The position numbers and the translations under genes were made by a program. The notes beneath the pieces are model-generated. The model searched no databases and was not told where the DNA came from. It saw nothing but the letters and a program-made list of their open reading frames with translations. A stretch of 64,000 nt of DNA from Anisus vortex (taxonomy: Eukaryota > Mollusca > Gastropoda > Planorbidae): NCBI GenBank assembly GCA_949126835.1, contig OX421499.1, positions 23,347,990-23,411,989 on the forward strand, given 5' to 3'. This document shows positions 49,566 to 60,682 of this stretch, piece after piece; within the stretch, counting starts at the first letter, position 1; the number at the start of each line of letters is the position of its first letter.

Positions 49566-51521
49566 ATGGCGGAATGTTTCTACATGAAAGATGAAGTGTT
49601 GATGAGAAAGTCGAAACCGCTCAACTCAGGTACAAACGAGTGGGACAGTATTCACCAGATTGTAATACCTAAGTGCTATCGTCAAGATATACTGCGTATG
49701 GCGCATGATCTTCCTTTCGCTGGTCACATGGGAGTCCGAAAAACGCACCACCGTATCCTCCCTTACTTCTACTGGCCAGGACTGAGAAGAGATGTCGAAC
49801 AATACTGCAAGACTTGCCACGTATGCCAAATGGTAGGACGTCCTAACCAACGAATTCCTGTCGCTCCACTCCAGCCGATACCAGCGTTCGACGAACCATT
49901 CAGTCATATACTCATTGATTGCGTGGGCCCGTTGCCGAAAACAAAAGCCGGTTTTCAATACCTGCTCACAGTCATGTGTTCATCCACTCGCTTCCCGGAA
50001 GCCATTCCGTTGCGGAACATAACAACAGTAAAGGTGGTAGACGCCCTGACAAATTTCTTCACACGTTATGGCCTACCGAAGACAGTACAGTCCGACCAGG
50101 GGACTAACTTTACTTCGAACATTTTCAAACAAGTCATGGAACAATTAGGGATAAGCCATAGGCTATCAAGTGCCTATCATCCTGAGAGCCAGGGAGCTCT
50201 GGAAAGGTTTCATCAGACATTAAAATCGATGCTTAAAAAGTACTGTTATGAAAACGAGAAAGACTGGGATAAGGGTGTGCCTTATGTACTGTTCGCTGCA
50301 AGGGAGGCCACTCAGGAATCCCTGGGGTTTAGCCCATTCGAACTTGTGTATGGACACTCAGTCAGAGGTCCGTTGAAACTTCTACATGAAACTTGGCTAA
50401 CGGACAGTGAACCGATTGGACTTTTGTCATATGTAGATACATTTAAAAATAGGCTTTATCATGCTTTTAACCATGTGAAGATTCATTTTCCACAGATGCA
50501 GGAGCGTATGAGACAGAACTATGATCGTAAAGCTAAAGCTAGAACTTTTGCACCAGGTGACAAAGTTCTTGTGTTTCTACCTTTGCAAAATCAGCCTTTA
50601 AGTGCAAAGTTTAGTGGACCCTATGAGATAGAGTCAAAGCTTGGCGAGGTCAATTATTTGATAAAGACTCCTGGCCGGAGACAAAAACAGAGGGTATGCC
50701 ATATTAATTTACTTAAGCCCTATGTTTCCAGGGAAAAGAGTAAACCACGGGAGGTCCCCATGATCTCATTAGCTAGAGTCCCGACGGATTTATCTAGGAT
50801 AGAATATAAGTTTGCAGAAAGTAAACTTAATAATACAGATGCCCTTAAGAGTTTAGATACAAGGCTAGAACATCTTCCGGTGGAAGATAAGGAGAAGATT
50901 ATTGAGCTGGTACATGAATATAAGTCACTGTTTACAGATGTTCCCAGGAGGACACATCTAATAGAACACGATGTAGTATTAACTGAGGGTGCCAGGCCAA
51001 TTAAACAGCATCCATATAGAGTTAACCCCATCAGACTTGAACATATTAGAGCAGAGGTGAAGTATATGTTAGAAAATGACATAGTGGAAGAATGTGATAG
51101 CGAATGGTCTTCACCCTGTGTGTTGGTACCAAAAGCCGACAACACATTGCGGTTTTGTACAGACTTTAGGAAATTAAATAATTTGACAAAGACTGACTCG
51201 TATCCCATTCCTCGTATTGATGACCTCATTGATAAGATAGGTGACGCGACGTATGTGACAAAAATTGATATTCTCTCCGCGTACTTTAAGATTCCTTTGA
51301 CGCCACGGGCACAGGAAGTATCCGCCTTTGTGACACCTGACGGACTTTACAGGTATAAGGTCATGCCATTCGGACTCCGTAATGCCCCTGCGACGTTTCA
51401 AAGGCTTATAAACACCCTCACTCGCGGTATCTTCCAGTGTAATGCCTACCTCGACGACATAGTGGTGTATAGTACAGATTTCAAGACACATGTCAGTCAA
51501 CTACGACACTTGTTTGAATGA
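49566..51521 (+). CDS. RT-B integrase-RT part of Pol, ending in a premature stop
   Basis: 651 codons. Integrase comes first: the zinc domain (HMGVRKTHHRILPYF ... CKTCHVCQ, near 49725-49830), then D, D and E of the core in IDCVGPLPKTKAGF (near 49915), QSDQGTNF (near 50090) and ESQGALERFHQ (near 50190), then GPYEIESKLGEVNY (near 50620). RT follows, with HDVVLTEGARPIKQHPYRVN, LRFCTDFRKLNNLT, MPFGLRNAPATFQR and the catalytic AYLDDIVVYS (near 51450). TGA at 51519-51521 falls where related elements carry an arginine codon, consistent with a CGA-to-TGA transition. Confidence 0.92.
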   Translation: MAECFYMKDEVLMRKSKPLNSGTNEWDSIHQIVIPKCYRQDILRMAHDLPFAGHMGVRKTHHRILPYFYWPGLRRDVEQYCKTCHVCQMVGRPNQRIPVAPLQPIPAFDEPFSHILIDCVGPLPKTKAGFQYLLTVMCSSTRFPEAIPLRNITTVKVVDALTNFFTRYGLPKTVQSDQGTNFTSNIFKQVMEQLGISHRLSSAYHPESQGALERFHQTLKSMLKKYCYENEKDWDKGVPYVLFAAREATQESLGFSPFELVYGHSVRGPLKLLHETWLTDSEPIGLLSYVDTFKNRLYHAFNHVKIHFPQMQERMRQNYDRKAKARTFAPGDKVLVFLPLQNQPLSAKFSGPYEIESKLGEVNYLIKTPGRRQKQRVCHINLLKPYVSREKSKPREVPMISLARVPTDLSRIEYKFAESKLNNTDALKSLDTRLEHLPVEDKEKIIELVHEYKSLFTDVPRRTHLIEHDVVLTEGARPIKQHPYRVNPIRLEHIRAEVKYMLENDIVEECDSEWSSPCVLVPKADNTLRFCTDFRKLNNLTKTDSYPIPRIDDLIDKIGDATYVTKIDILSAYFKIPLTPRAQEVSAFVTPDGLYRYKVMPFGLRNAPATFQRLINTLTRGIFQCNAYLDDIVVYSTDFKTHVSQLRHLFE

Positions 51522-52256
51522 CTGAATGACGCCAATTTGACAATAAACCTGGCTAAGAGTCAGTTTGGACATGCCACTATCGAGTATCTTGGACATGTAG
51601 TGGGTGGTGGAAAGGTTAAACCAGTAAATGCTAAAATAGAAGCTATTCAGAATGTCCCAGTGCCACAGACAAGGAAACAACTCCGTAGTTACCTTGGAAT
51701 GGCCGGGTATTATCGTAAGTTTTGCCAGGACTTTTCTACGATAGCTTGCCCCTTAACTGACCTACTAAAGAAGAACAATCGCTTTGTTTGGTCTGACAGG
51801 TGCCAAAAGGCGTTTGATGAGTTGAAGTTAAGATTATCCAGGGCACCTATTTTGGTGACCCCGCGTTTGGATAGACCCTTTAAATTTGCAGTAGACGCGT
51901 GCGATACTGGGATGGGAGCGGTGCTAACTCAGCAGGATGACCACGGAGAGGAGCACCCGGTGTGCTACCACTCACAGAAATTCAATATCCATGAACGTAA
52001 TTATAATACAAGTGAGAAGGAACTTTTAGGGTTGATCCTGGCGTTAAAACAGTTTGATTTCTATGTAAACAGCTCTGGGTACCCGATAGAAATACTGACC
52101 GACCACAACCCTCTGACTTTTCTCTCCAGGGTCAAGCAAAACCAGAGGCTTGTTAGATGGAGCTTATTCCTCCAAGCCTATGACTTAAACATAAAACACC
52201 TGAGGGGTAGGGACAACGTCACAGCTGATACTCTATCTCGGGTGCTACATGATTGA
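51522..52256 (+). CDS. RT-B end of RT thumb and RNase H
   Basis: Same frame as the preceding Pol segment, after its stop; the first ATG is at 51537. It includes YLGHVVGGGKVKPVNAKIE, LRSYLGMAGYYRKFCQDF (RT connection), then RNase H with FAVDACDTGMGAVLTQQ, NTSEKELLGLILALKQFDFY and EILTDHNPLTF, ending NVTADTLSRVLHD. No chromodomain or envelope gene follows. As it stands this segment is cut off from the upstream Pol. Confidence 0.9.
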   Translation: MNDANLTINLAKSQFGHATIEYLGHVVGGGKVKPVNAKIEAIQNVPVPQTRKQLRSYLGMAGYYRKFCQDFSTIACPLTDLLKKNNRFVWSDRCQKAFDELKLRLSRAPILVTPRLDRPFKFAVDACDTGMGAVLTQQDDHGEEHPVCYHSQKFNIHERNYNTSEKELLGLILALKQFDFYVNSSGYPIEILTDHNPLTFLSRVKQNQRLVRWSLFLQAYDLNIKHLRGRDNVTADTLSRVLHD

Positions 52257-53544
52257 CTGAATAACCCTATACTTCTTTTTCAGATCATCTCACTTATTCA
52301 TTAAGAATGTGTCATGATAACCTATCATTCGTTTGAATTTTGATTATGGAATACCTATAGAATACTTGTATCATACAGAAGTCAAGTCTTTTGAAAGTAT
52401 TAATAATTTTTATAATCATGTATAATATTGATGTTCTTATATATTTTTAATTCATTTGATTCAATTCATTTTATTATGGAAAAGAAATTCCATTTAAATT
52501 TTGATGCACTATGCAATAAATATATAAATATGCACGTATTTACTTGATATGGATGGATAAAAGTAATTGTCATCACATGTAATTAAGTGGGAAAACTTTG
52601 AGCTAGTTGATTTATTATCTTGTTTTATTTTAGTTAATGAATGGAACTAAATAATAATATGTACCATTTTTATCTTAGTAAGAGATGTAATATCAATTGG
52701 TATAAATTAATAGATAATATTGGAAATCTATTGCCAAATTGTTATATCATGGTAATAGAATAGGAAAAACTAGTGGATATTCACTATGTTGTATAGGTTG
52801 TTATATATTCCATATATCCGAGAGTGGAGTGAAACAAAGGTACCTAAAGGTGTGCACTCATTCAACCCTGAACAATCTTTTATATTAAACTTTTAAATTT
52901 GCCAAAAACGCATAATAGTGGATTACATTTTAATATTTAGATTACTGTAGTAATCGTAACTAGAGCATATTTTCTCCTCATATATTGAGAAAAGGGGAAG
53001 TATCATCATCTTAGGTATGAACCCTGTTAATGTCAAGTTGACACTGTAATTTAAAGGGGAAGTAACCTATAGTTTGATTCGAGTTACGTATTACTTATCT
53101 TTTGGTTTGTATATTAGAAGTAAACTGTTGAAAATTGACAGAGTTTGAGCAATGTTATATTTGTTTAAATAGATTAAGACTTTTTGCAAATTTTTGGTGG
53201 AAATCCACACAACTGCGCTATAAAAGTGCTCATTATTATTATTATTATTATTAACTGTACATAGTTAAAATAAGAATGACTAGAATATTTTTGAATTATT
53301 TGTACTTGTTGAGACATTAGTTAATATTAATATTAACGGGGAAATATTTGTCCATCACGTTATAAGCACAATTACCATTGGGTAGTGACACTTTTTATAA
53401 TTTAGTTGTGCCAGTGAGCCATGTTTGCTTAAATTGTCTTATAATCTTCCATTGATTGATGGTTGTTAAAACGATAGTGTTAAGTACGAAAAATGTATTA
53501 TGTTGAGTATTACTTGGGTAATTATGGTACATTATTTCTTTCAT
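52257..53544 (+). other. RT-B 3' noncoding region
   Basis: About 1.3 kb of AT-rich sequence without a significant open frame. Near 53215-53253 it has a LINE/SINE-like tail, GCGCTATAAAAG followed by (ATT)n, possibly a nested insertion end. No env-like gene is visible. Confidence 0.6.
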
Positions 53545-53556
53545 TGGGTGGGGGCG

Positions 53557-54230
53557 TGTCATGTATATTGTTTTTCCAAGAATTGGAACACGCAATGTTT
53601 ATTCCCCTCTCTCTCTCTTTTCTTACTACACACAATATTAGGACGTTTAGTAGGAAAACAAAAGGTTCTAGGTAATGCTGGGATTCTGTGTTGATCTCAA
53701 ATTCTCAGGGTCTGGGAACGACTCATTATTTAATAGGGGAAGTTCCTATCGTTTTGTTATGAGTTTTGTAATGATACCATGATTTTCACCCCTACTGGTA
53801 GTGGGTCTGTCCCTTGCACTACTCGGATTTAATTTAATGATTTGTTTTGTCTGAAAGACAGAGAGTTTCAAAATATGTTCCTTTGAGAACGTTTGTGTTT
53901 GCACTATTTTATTCTAACTGTACATAATAGATATATTGTATATATTGAACATACCACCTTAAATAAACTATCAACAACAGTTACACTGAAGCTTCGTTGT
54001 CAAGTTACTATTCTATTGTGTTGTATACATTACTATAAGATTTATCTACTACTATAATGTACAAGAGAGGAAATGTTGGAATACAAATACTGAATTTGTG
54101 CCCAGGACTATAAGAAGAGTTCGTGTAATACTGAAACATAAATACTAATAATTAAAGTCTCCCCTAGGACTAACGAGAATTATCAGCAAGTTCACACAGC
54201 TCTGGCCACAAGGGGATTGTGGACGTAACA
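53557..54230 (+). repeat. RT-B 3' LTR
   Basis: 674 bp, nearly identical to the 5' LTR, followed by GATC. It is preceded by a G-rich tract TGGGTGGGGGCG (53545-53556) in the polypurine-tract position. Confidence 0.93.
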
Positions 54231-54235
54231 GATCG

Positions 54236-55440
54236 TTGAATATATAGTAAAATGGCACCTTGTAGATTTTGTTATACATTAATGAGCTATGGTATATTTT
54301 CATTCTATTTATAGATCAGTGGTGTGCATTAAGTTTTTAAAAACTATTTGCATTATATTGATCGGTGATTGTGTGAATTTTTAGTTTTCGCTTGCATCAC
54401 TTTGCATAAGCAAATTTATGAAGGAGGCGCTATCCATTCTTTTTGTAGATCAGTGGTTTCAACACACACACACAAAGACAACAATACACTGTTTCAACAC
54501 ACACACACACAAAGACAACAATACACCGTTTCAACATAATGTATAGCTAGCGCGCAGATCATATGCGTCGTCGGTTAAATACCGAAACATGGTGATAGAG
54601 TGGCTTCCGTATTGCCTCTCTACAACGGGAGGGCACTCGTGTCTATGAGTGTATGTCGACTGTATGTGCTCACCCAAGGTGTGTTTGTGGCCAGGAGCGT
54701 AAGCGATTTGCGACTGTATATGCTCACCCAAGTTTGTATGTGCCCCTGTGGGTGAGTGAGTTGCGACACTATCCCATATGACCACTGACCACTGGCTGGT
54801 TAATCTAAATGGCGTCAAGGTGAGATTCCAAACTCGGCTACTTGCTTAAGACAATGCCAAGTAATTTTATCTGTTTCACGAAATGTTTCTGACCTGAAAA
54901 TATTCGTACCTTAAACAAATCTTTCAATTTCTTTTGCGGGCCTTCGCCTACTCAGTTGTTCTAGTTTTTGTCATTTCTTTTATTTATTTTTTGTTTGTTT
55001 GTTTTTAATCTTAAAGATTAAAACTTAAGCAACACCACCGACAACAATAACAACGGAAGTCCCACTTACTTGCCATGAGCCAATAGAATGCTATCAGGCT
55101 TGGGTTTACCATGGTAACTGCCAATCAGAACGCAGTTCCCGTTTGCTAAGCCACTACTAAATTCGGGTCGCTTCACTTCTTGCACATTTCGGCACCGGCG
55201 TGGCTAGAAATGTTTCTCTCTGTTGCAATATCGATACTTTCGGGATTATTAACCAAATGCAATTAGTATATGAAAGAAATATTTTTTTAAAATATTCCAA
55301 ATTTTTATTATTATTTATTTTCAATATGTTTGTTTTGTTTATACCTATCGACATTATTATTTTAGTATTGCTTTAAGGATTCAGTCAAGGTTACTTTTAA
55401 AAGACAAATTATGTGCATTTAAATTACGATTTATTTTCTT
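54236..55440. other. Intergenic sequence right of RT-B
   Basis: Apart from the two 35-bp units, only unassigned AT-rich sequence and an irregular CACCCAAG/GTGTGTATGTGC region near 54640-54770. No supported gene. Confidence 0.5.
54450..54535. repeat. Two distant copies of the 35-bp unit
   Basis: AAAGACAACAATACACTGTT units as in 43588-43802. A nearby block GATCTAC(A)AAAAAGAATGG occurs at 43805 and, inverted, at 54430. Confidence 0.85.
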
Positions 55441-55680
55441 TCTTTGTGCGTGGCAAAGGGTGAGCTCTACTGTAGGGCAACCTTTTAATAGCGTGCAGAA
55501 TTAGGATTATTAATTCATTTAGCGTGCCAACATCCTAAGCGTCATCCCACTGTAGCACTCAATTTCTTGAGACTTGCATTGCATTTTTTTTTCCATTGGG
55601 GAGTTGGTCTTTCGTGTGCCAGTGAATATCACTTTGCGTGCTATGTCTGACACGCGTGCCGTAGGTTGCCGACCCCTATT
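55440..55680 (-). mobile_element. hAT transposon end
   Basis: On the minus strand the right end reads AGGGGTCGGCAACCTACGGC, the standard hAT terminal motif, followed by GTGCCAG / GCGTGC-type subterminal repeats. The other end of this copy is not identified. Confidence 0.65.
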
Positions 55681-57080
55681 CTTTAGCGTTAATGTTTTGC
55701 TTTTTAGTCAGCAATTGGAAGATGAGAAAAATTTCAAAGATTAGGATTGTTATTTATCAGATAGTTTGGTTTATATATGGAAGTGTTGAGATGTTTGATT
55801 TGTATTTGAGTCAAAGCGATGGTGAAACTGTCAAGGATTCTCAAACCCTAATGCGTGTTGTGGTTTGCTGTAGGAAGTGTCATACACATCACACCTTGTC
55901 ACGTGTAAACTGACCTTTGCCCTGATAGATGGGAACAGAACCGAACCGAACTTCTGAAAGCGGATCGGATTCGATTCCCATCACTTTGCGTGCACTAGAA
56001 ATAATGAAAAACTTAGAGTGACATTGTTTCTGCACTGTATTTTTTTGTTAAATTTTGCAATACATGACTGGGTTGCTAAGTTTACAAAAATTATTAAGCG
56101 TCAGTAGAGCTAAATTCTAAATATAATTTGTTGTTTCCGTAACAAATAGAACAAGAACATAAAGTTAAAAACTGTTCATAACTTGAGTTCAATAATGTAA
56201 TGTCGGACAGGCGATTTCAGTCGCGGAAAACCAACTAGAGGTATTAAAAAGAAATAAAAAATCTACCTTGAAAATTTCTTTCAATTTAATTGAAAATGAA
56301 TATTTCCACCTAGGAACACCTTAAGCCTTAAGCTAAATCACTAAAATTAGTATTAGATTACGAGAAAGCAGGTTAAAAGGGCAATGTAGTAATGATACAT
56401 GAAGAATGTTGTGCATACTTAATATTACGCAATAATATTCTAATAAACTACTCTGCGGTGAAAACACGGCAGGCCTCAATGCCAAATTCATCTTTCTTAT
56501 TTTATATGCAGCAATTAATGTTCAAATAAATTTTCATTCTTAATGGGTAGGTTAGGTAGTTTTTCTTGTGTTTTTCTGTTGTTTAAACTAGTATAATGAT
56601 TGTAATAGAAACCGAAAGATAAACTACGGTTGTACATAAAACATTCAATAATATACAAGACTAAACTCTTAAACCATTGATGAGGCTAAGTTGAAATAAT
56701 CTTCGAAGTTTTGAAGGATCGTGTGTAGCTCATAACAATAAATACGATAACATGAAAGAAGATTGCATGAAAAAACGATAAATTATCACAACACAAACCT
56801 CTATAGTTCTTTCAATGTCATTGTATACGACTACCGGAAGTGATATCTTTATTTCTGATTTTTTTTTTTACAAATAAATATAATATAATATATAACTTGA
56901 TATTATGCGAAACACATATAATCTCTAAATAATATTCAAGTAAAATAAACAAACTGTAACATAATATAAATCAAAATACAACACTTATTGTAAACAGTTC
57001 AATAATAGATCTAACCACTTTTTTATAAATCTAATATTTATAACATGGAACAATGGTTACGCTTATGCCGACAGCGAAGT
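55681..57080. other. Intergenic, no supported feature
   Basis: AT-rich; the 73-codon frame at 55692-55913 has no recognisable features. Nothing else seen. Confidence 0.5.
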
Positions 57081-57081
57081 T

Positions 57082-57290
57082 TCATTTGCTAGTCCAACCC
57101 TTCAGAGATGACTTGAAAGTCTGCACAGGGGCAGTGATGGAGGAATCTTTGTAAACGTCGATGCGTGCATGTGGAACACGCAGTTTGAGGTGATGACCTC
57201 TGGTAGAGCGGGTCACTTGTTGGATGCGACCTGGCTGTGTGGACATGCCCACGTGGTCATTTATGATCTTGTACACCATCGTTTTCTTGT
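57082..57290 (-). pseudogene. LINE RT C-terminal fragment
   Basis: The frame MVYKIINDHVGMSTQPGRIQ, then STRGHHLKLRVPHARIDVYK, is the well-conserved C-terminal block of jockey/CR1-like RTs. Same family as 21110-21300. Confidence 0.78.
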
Positions 57291-57459
57291 CTTTACAATA
57301 ATTGCAATTACAATAATTACCAAATACAATTCTAGTATTTTAGCCACTTATATTTATTTAAAAAAAAAAAAAATAAATTGTCCTAAAATGTATTTTAATG
57401 TTTACCAAATTACAGAAGTTGAGCATATAACCCGTTTGAATATAATTAGTCTCTACTAA

Positions 57460-57760
57460 TTAATGGTCTGCATGTTTCTTCACTAATTGTTCAATGTTAG
57501 CTACATATTTAGTCCCGTCTGAGTTGTCAAATGTAAACGAATTATTTGTAGGCTTATAACAAATTACATTTGTGATAAAAATATGTTCACAAGTGTTGAG
57601 CCAAAAGCTGAATGGAATGTGAATGCTTAGCCATTGAGAAAAGCAGATGACGTTCCTAAGCAACTTCCAATCAGATTGTTCTGCTAATCGGTAAATGTGT
57701 TGCCCATTATTTATTTGTTTAAAATTTATCTTGTTGCATTTTAAAATCGCCAAATTTGCC
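57460..57760 (-). pseudogene. Possible transposase-related open frame
   Basis: A 97-codon frame with no motif I recognise, just upstream of hAT-like sequence on the same strand. It may be part of the same decayed element or chance. Confidence 0.25.
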
Positions 57761-57969
57761 CTCCACTAAAGAAAAAGATCCAGATTTAGTTAATTATGTA
57801 GTAGTAAGATCAAACACGTCAGGCTTGATGAGATACGAAAACATGTGCGCATTAATTGGAAATTCTTGCCTTTGATTAAAAAACTTATAAAGTAGCTCAT
57901 CTATCTATAATGTATATTGACCTAAATATACTTAATATGTAACTTAACATCATTTAAAAAAAACACTAA

Positions 57970-58680
57970 TCAAGATGCAAGGCTAGATACAAACCACAAA
58001 TAAGCGTAGGACGCAAAAAAAAAATACATCTTTATAGAAGGAGCGTCTGTAACGTACGATAATAAAATCCGTGACAGTTGCTTTAAATGAGGGAAGTACC
58101 AATATGTTTCGAAATTGCTTTGACGGCACGGTATGTCCATTTCAGTGACCCAAACTAGTTCAAGTGTAGTTGGACACTGTCCTTGTGAATGTATGTTCAA
58201 CTCATTCAAATGTGTCGCTATATCATACAGAAACATCAGCTTCAACAGCCAATTATTGTCGTCATTCAATTCCAGACAATGTTGGATTTTTTTAAAGCAA
58301 GAAACACTTAATTGGTACCAGACAAACGAATCTATTCAAGACTTTACCGCGTCTAAGCCAGCGAACACTGTGCGCAACAGCAGATCTCTTTATTAAGTCT
58401 CATTTCCTCATAAATAGAAGGGACTTGATTTGCCTGTGAATACATAAAAGGTGAGAAACTATGAAATTGATTTCATCGCAGACCAATGAACACAAAAACT
58501 TTTCTGAACTTTAACAGTCGGTGTCCAGCGTAATTTTCATGAAGTTTGACACACAGCAGCCAATAATTATGGCGACACACGTCGTTTTTACTTTCTCTAA
58601 GAACATATCCTTCTTGTAGGTCTTTAGCGTGCCAATGAAATTCATTATGCGTGCCATACGTTGCCGAACCCTGCACTAAT
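57970..58680 (-). pseudogene. Decayed hAT-type transposon with transposase fragment
   Basis: The frame 57970-58269 has FLYDIATHLNELNIHSQG, close to the conserved segment of hAT transposases of the ZBED/GTF2IRD2 kind. Near 58655-58675 the minus strand reads GCAGGGTTCGGCAACG, a hAT end. Stops separate the fragments. Confidence 0.7.
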
Positions 58681-58689
58681 ATATAAAAT

Positions 58690-59685
58690 GATCAGTTGGG
58701 TGAACACACAACTTGGTCCAGAGAGTATGCGCAATCCTAAAATTGTCAAAAATAAAAATGCCATTGTGAGGAAAGTAACTCGGGCGGAAGTTGTAAAACG
58801 AAGTCACCACTTCCGCTTTACCAATACATGATGGCGCAGTGGAATACTAAGACTTTTAGGACGCCAACTTTCTAAGTAGATTTTTAAATGAGCATTAATG
58901 TGCTTCTTTTTTTTTTATAATCACTTGTATAATACGGTAGATATTTATTTCATTACGTTTAACGTGTTTATCTGATCGTATTTTATGAAATGTTATTCAC
59001 TTACTTCTAAAGTAACCTTAGACTAAGTGACTATAGTACTATAAACTATAGTATGACTTATAAGTTTAAAACGTTCCTTCTGGATAGACTTTAAACCTCA
59101 CTTCACCGAAGTGATCGAACCGAGACTAATCTCTTAGGGTTTGGAGGACAAAGACACTTGTACTACGAAACACAGCTAAATCACCAAAAAGGTTCGGTGC
59201 AAACAGTTGACCGTTCCCATCCACTCTCTCCTCCTGCAAAAGAAAATTAATATATATATTTATATAATAATATTTTTATTTTTTTCAATATTAGATACCA
59301 TCAATCCGTCAACGAGAGTAACTACGGAACAGTATTATGACTTACGTGCAGATGAATGCTTTGATTGGTAAACAGTTTTAGACGTTGGTTGCCATGGTGA
59401 TATTGATGTTCCGCAGTTTGCTGTTTTTGTCTTTATTTTTTAAAAGTAAGTTTGTTTGTGTGTGTATGTGATCACTAAGATCAACCTGAATGAAACTCCT
59501 TAATTGTAGGATTCAATGTCACCATTTGAAATTAACGCAACGATAAAAGATTGTTATTAAAAAAAATAGACTTTTCCCAGCGTGCACTACATTTGTTATA
59601 TATTTTAATCAAGAAACACCTTAATAGGTTCCAGTGTGTAGACAACAGGATGTATATTCATAGATATGTAGACCATATGAACGGC
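58690..59685. other. Intergenic upstream of gene C
   Basis: No coding signal. The first exon of gene C (signal peptide) could lie here but I cannot identify it. Confidence 0.5.
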
Positions 59686-59689
59686 CATT

Positions 59690-60106
<417 letters not shown>

Positions 60107-60328
60107 TGATAGTAATTATATATATATATATATATATATGATAATAATTATAGTATGTCAAATAAAGTCAAATCCAATCTGTCACACCTGGCAAGTCAAG
60201 AACGCCAGTGACGGCTGCGTAATTAAAGATAATATCTGATTGGGCCGTCGCGGATTTAAAATTTAAACCTGCTTTACGGATACGACTACATATGCATTGT
60301 ATTTTTTTTTTATATATTATGTATACAG

Positions 60329-60682
60329 TGGCCTTCCCAGTGGATAGCATCTACGTCCCACTGAACGGCACTGTAAAGATGTACTTCAAAGTACCGAGTT
60401 GGTACAGGGCGATGAACCAGGACGTCTTAGTAGGTCACCTGGTGCCCAATTACAGCGGTCACTTATCGCTCAATAAGTTTGACGGCGTCTTGGCGTACAG
60501 CCCCGATGGTCCGCATTGGAGCGTCGTCCCCAAGTACAGGGCTCGCGTCAAGTACGCGGTGGTCAACGGAGAGCTTGAGGTCACCATCAGCCCGGTGGAG
60601 CTCGCCGACGCGGGACGTTACATCTGTCATGACTTGAGCGCACAGCCGCTGATAGGCTGTGAGCAGTTTGTGGTTGTGTTAG
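60329..60682 (+). CDS. Gene C exon: single-exon V-like Ig domain (rest of gene off-window)
   Basis: The acceptor TGTATACAG ends at 60328 and the donor GTGAGT starts at 60683; phase 1-1, 354 nt, the same architecture as gene B's V exon. The translation includes AFPVDSIYVPLNGTVKMYF, VPNYSGHLSLNKFDG and VELADAGRYICHD, ending IGCEQFVVVL. The F-strand cysteine and the C-x10-C pair match gene B. The B-strand cysteine is absent (VKMYFKV). Possible N-glycosylation at NGT and NYS. It lies head-to-head with gene B across a 16.8-kb spacer. No later exon was recognised before 64 kb. Confidence 0.85.

Larger units (their letters stand above)
46538..54230 (+). mobile_element. RT-B: Gmr1-like Ty3/Gypsy LTR retrotransposon, near full length
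   Basis: A 7.7-kb element between genes B and C. LTRs 46538-47212 and 53557-54230 differ at about five or six sites by eye. GATC is duplicated at 46534-46537 and 54231-54234. The termini are TGT...ACA. Order: PBS with a triplicated leader, Gag-protease, an in-frame TAA, integrase, GPY/F module, RT, an in-frame TGA, RNase H, then 1.3 kb without coding capacity, a purine tract and the 3' LTR. The two stops make independent activity doubtful. Confidence 0.94.

Noticed and set aside
52257..53544. Envelope gene of RT-B
   Set aside because: No open frame of useful length between RNase H and the 3' LTR.
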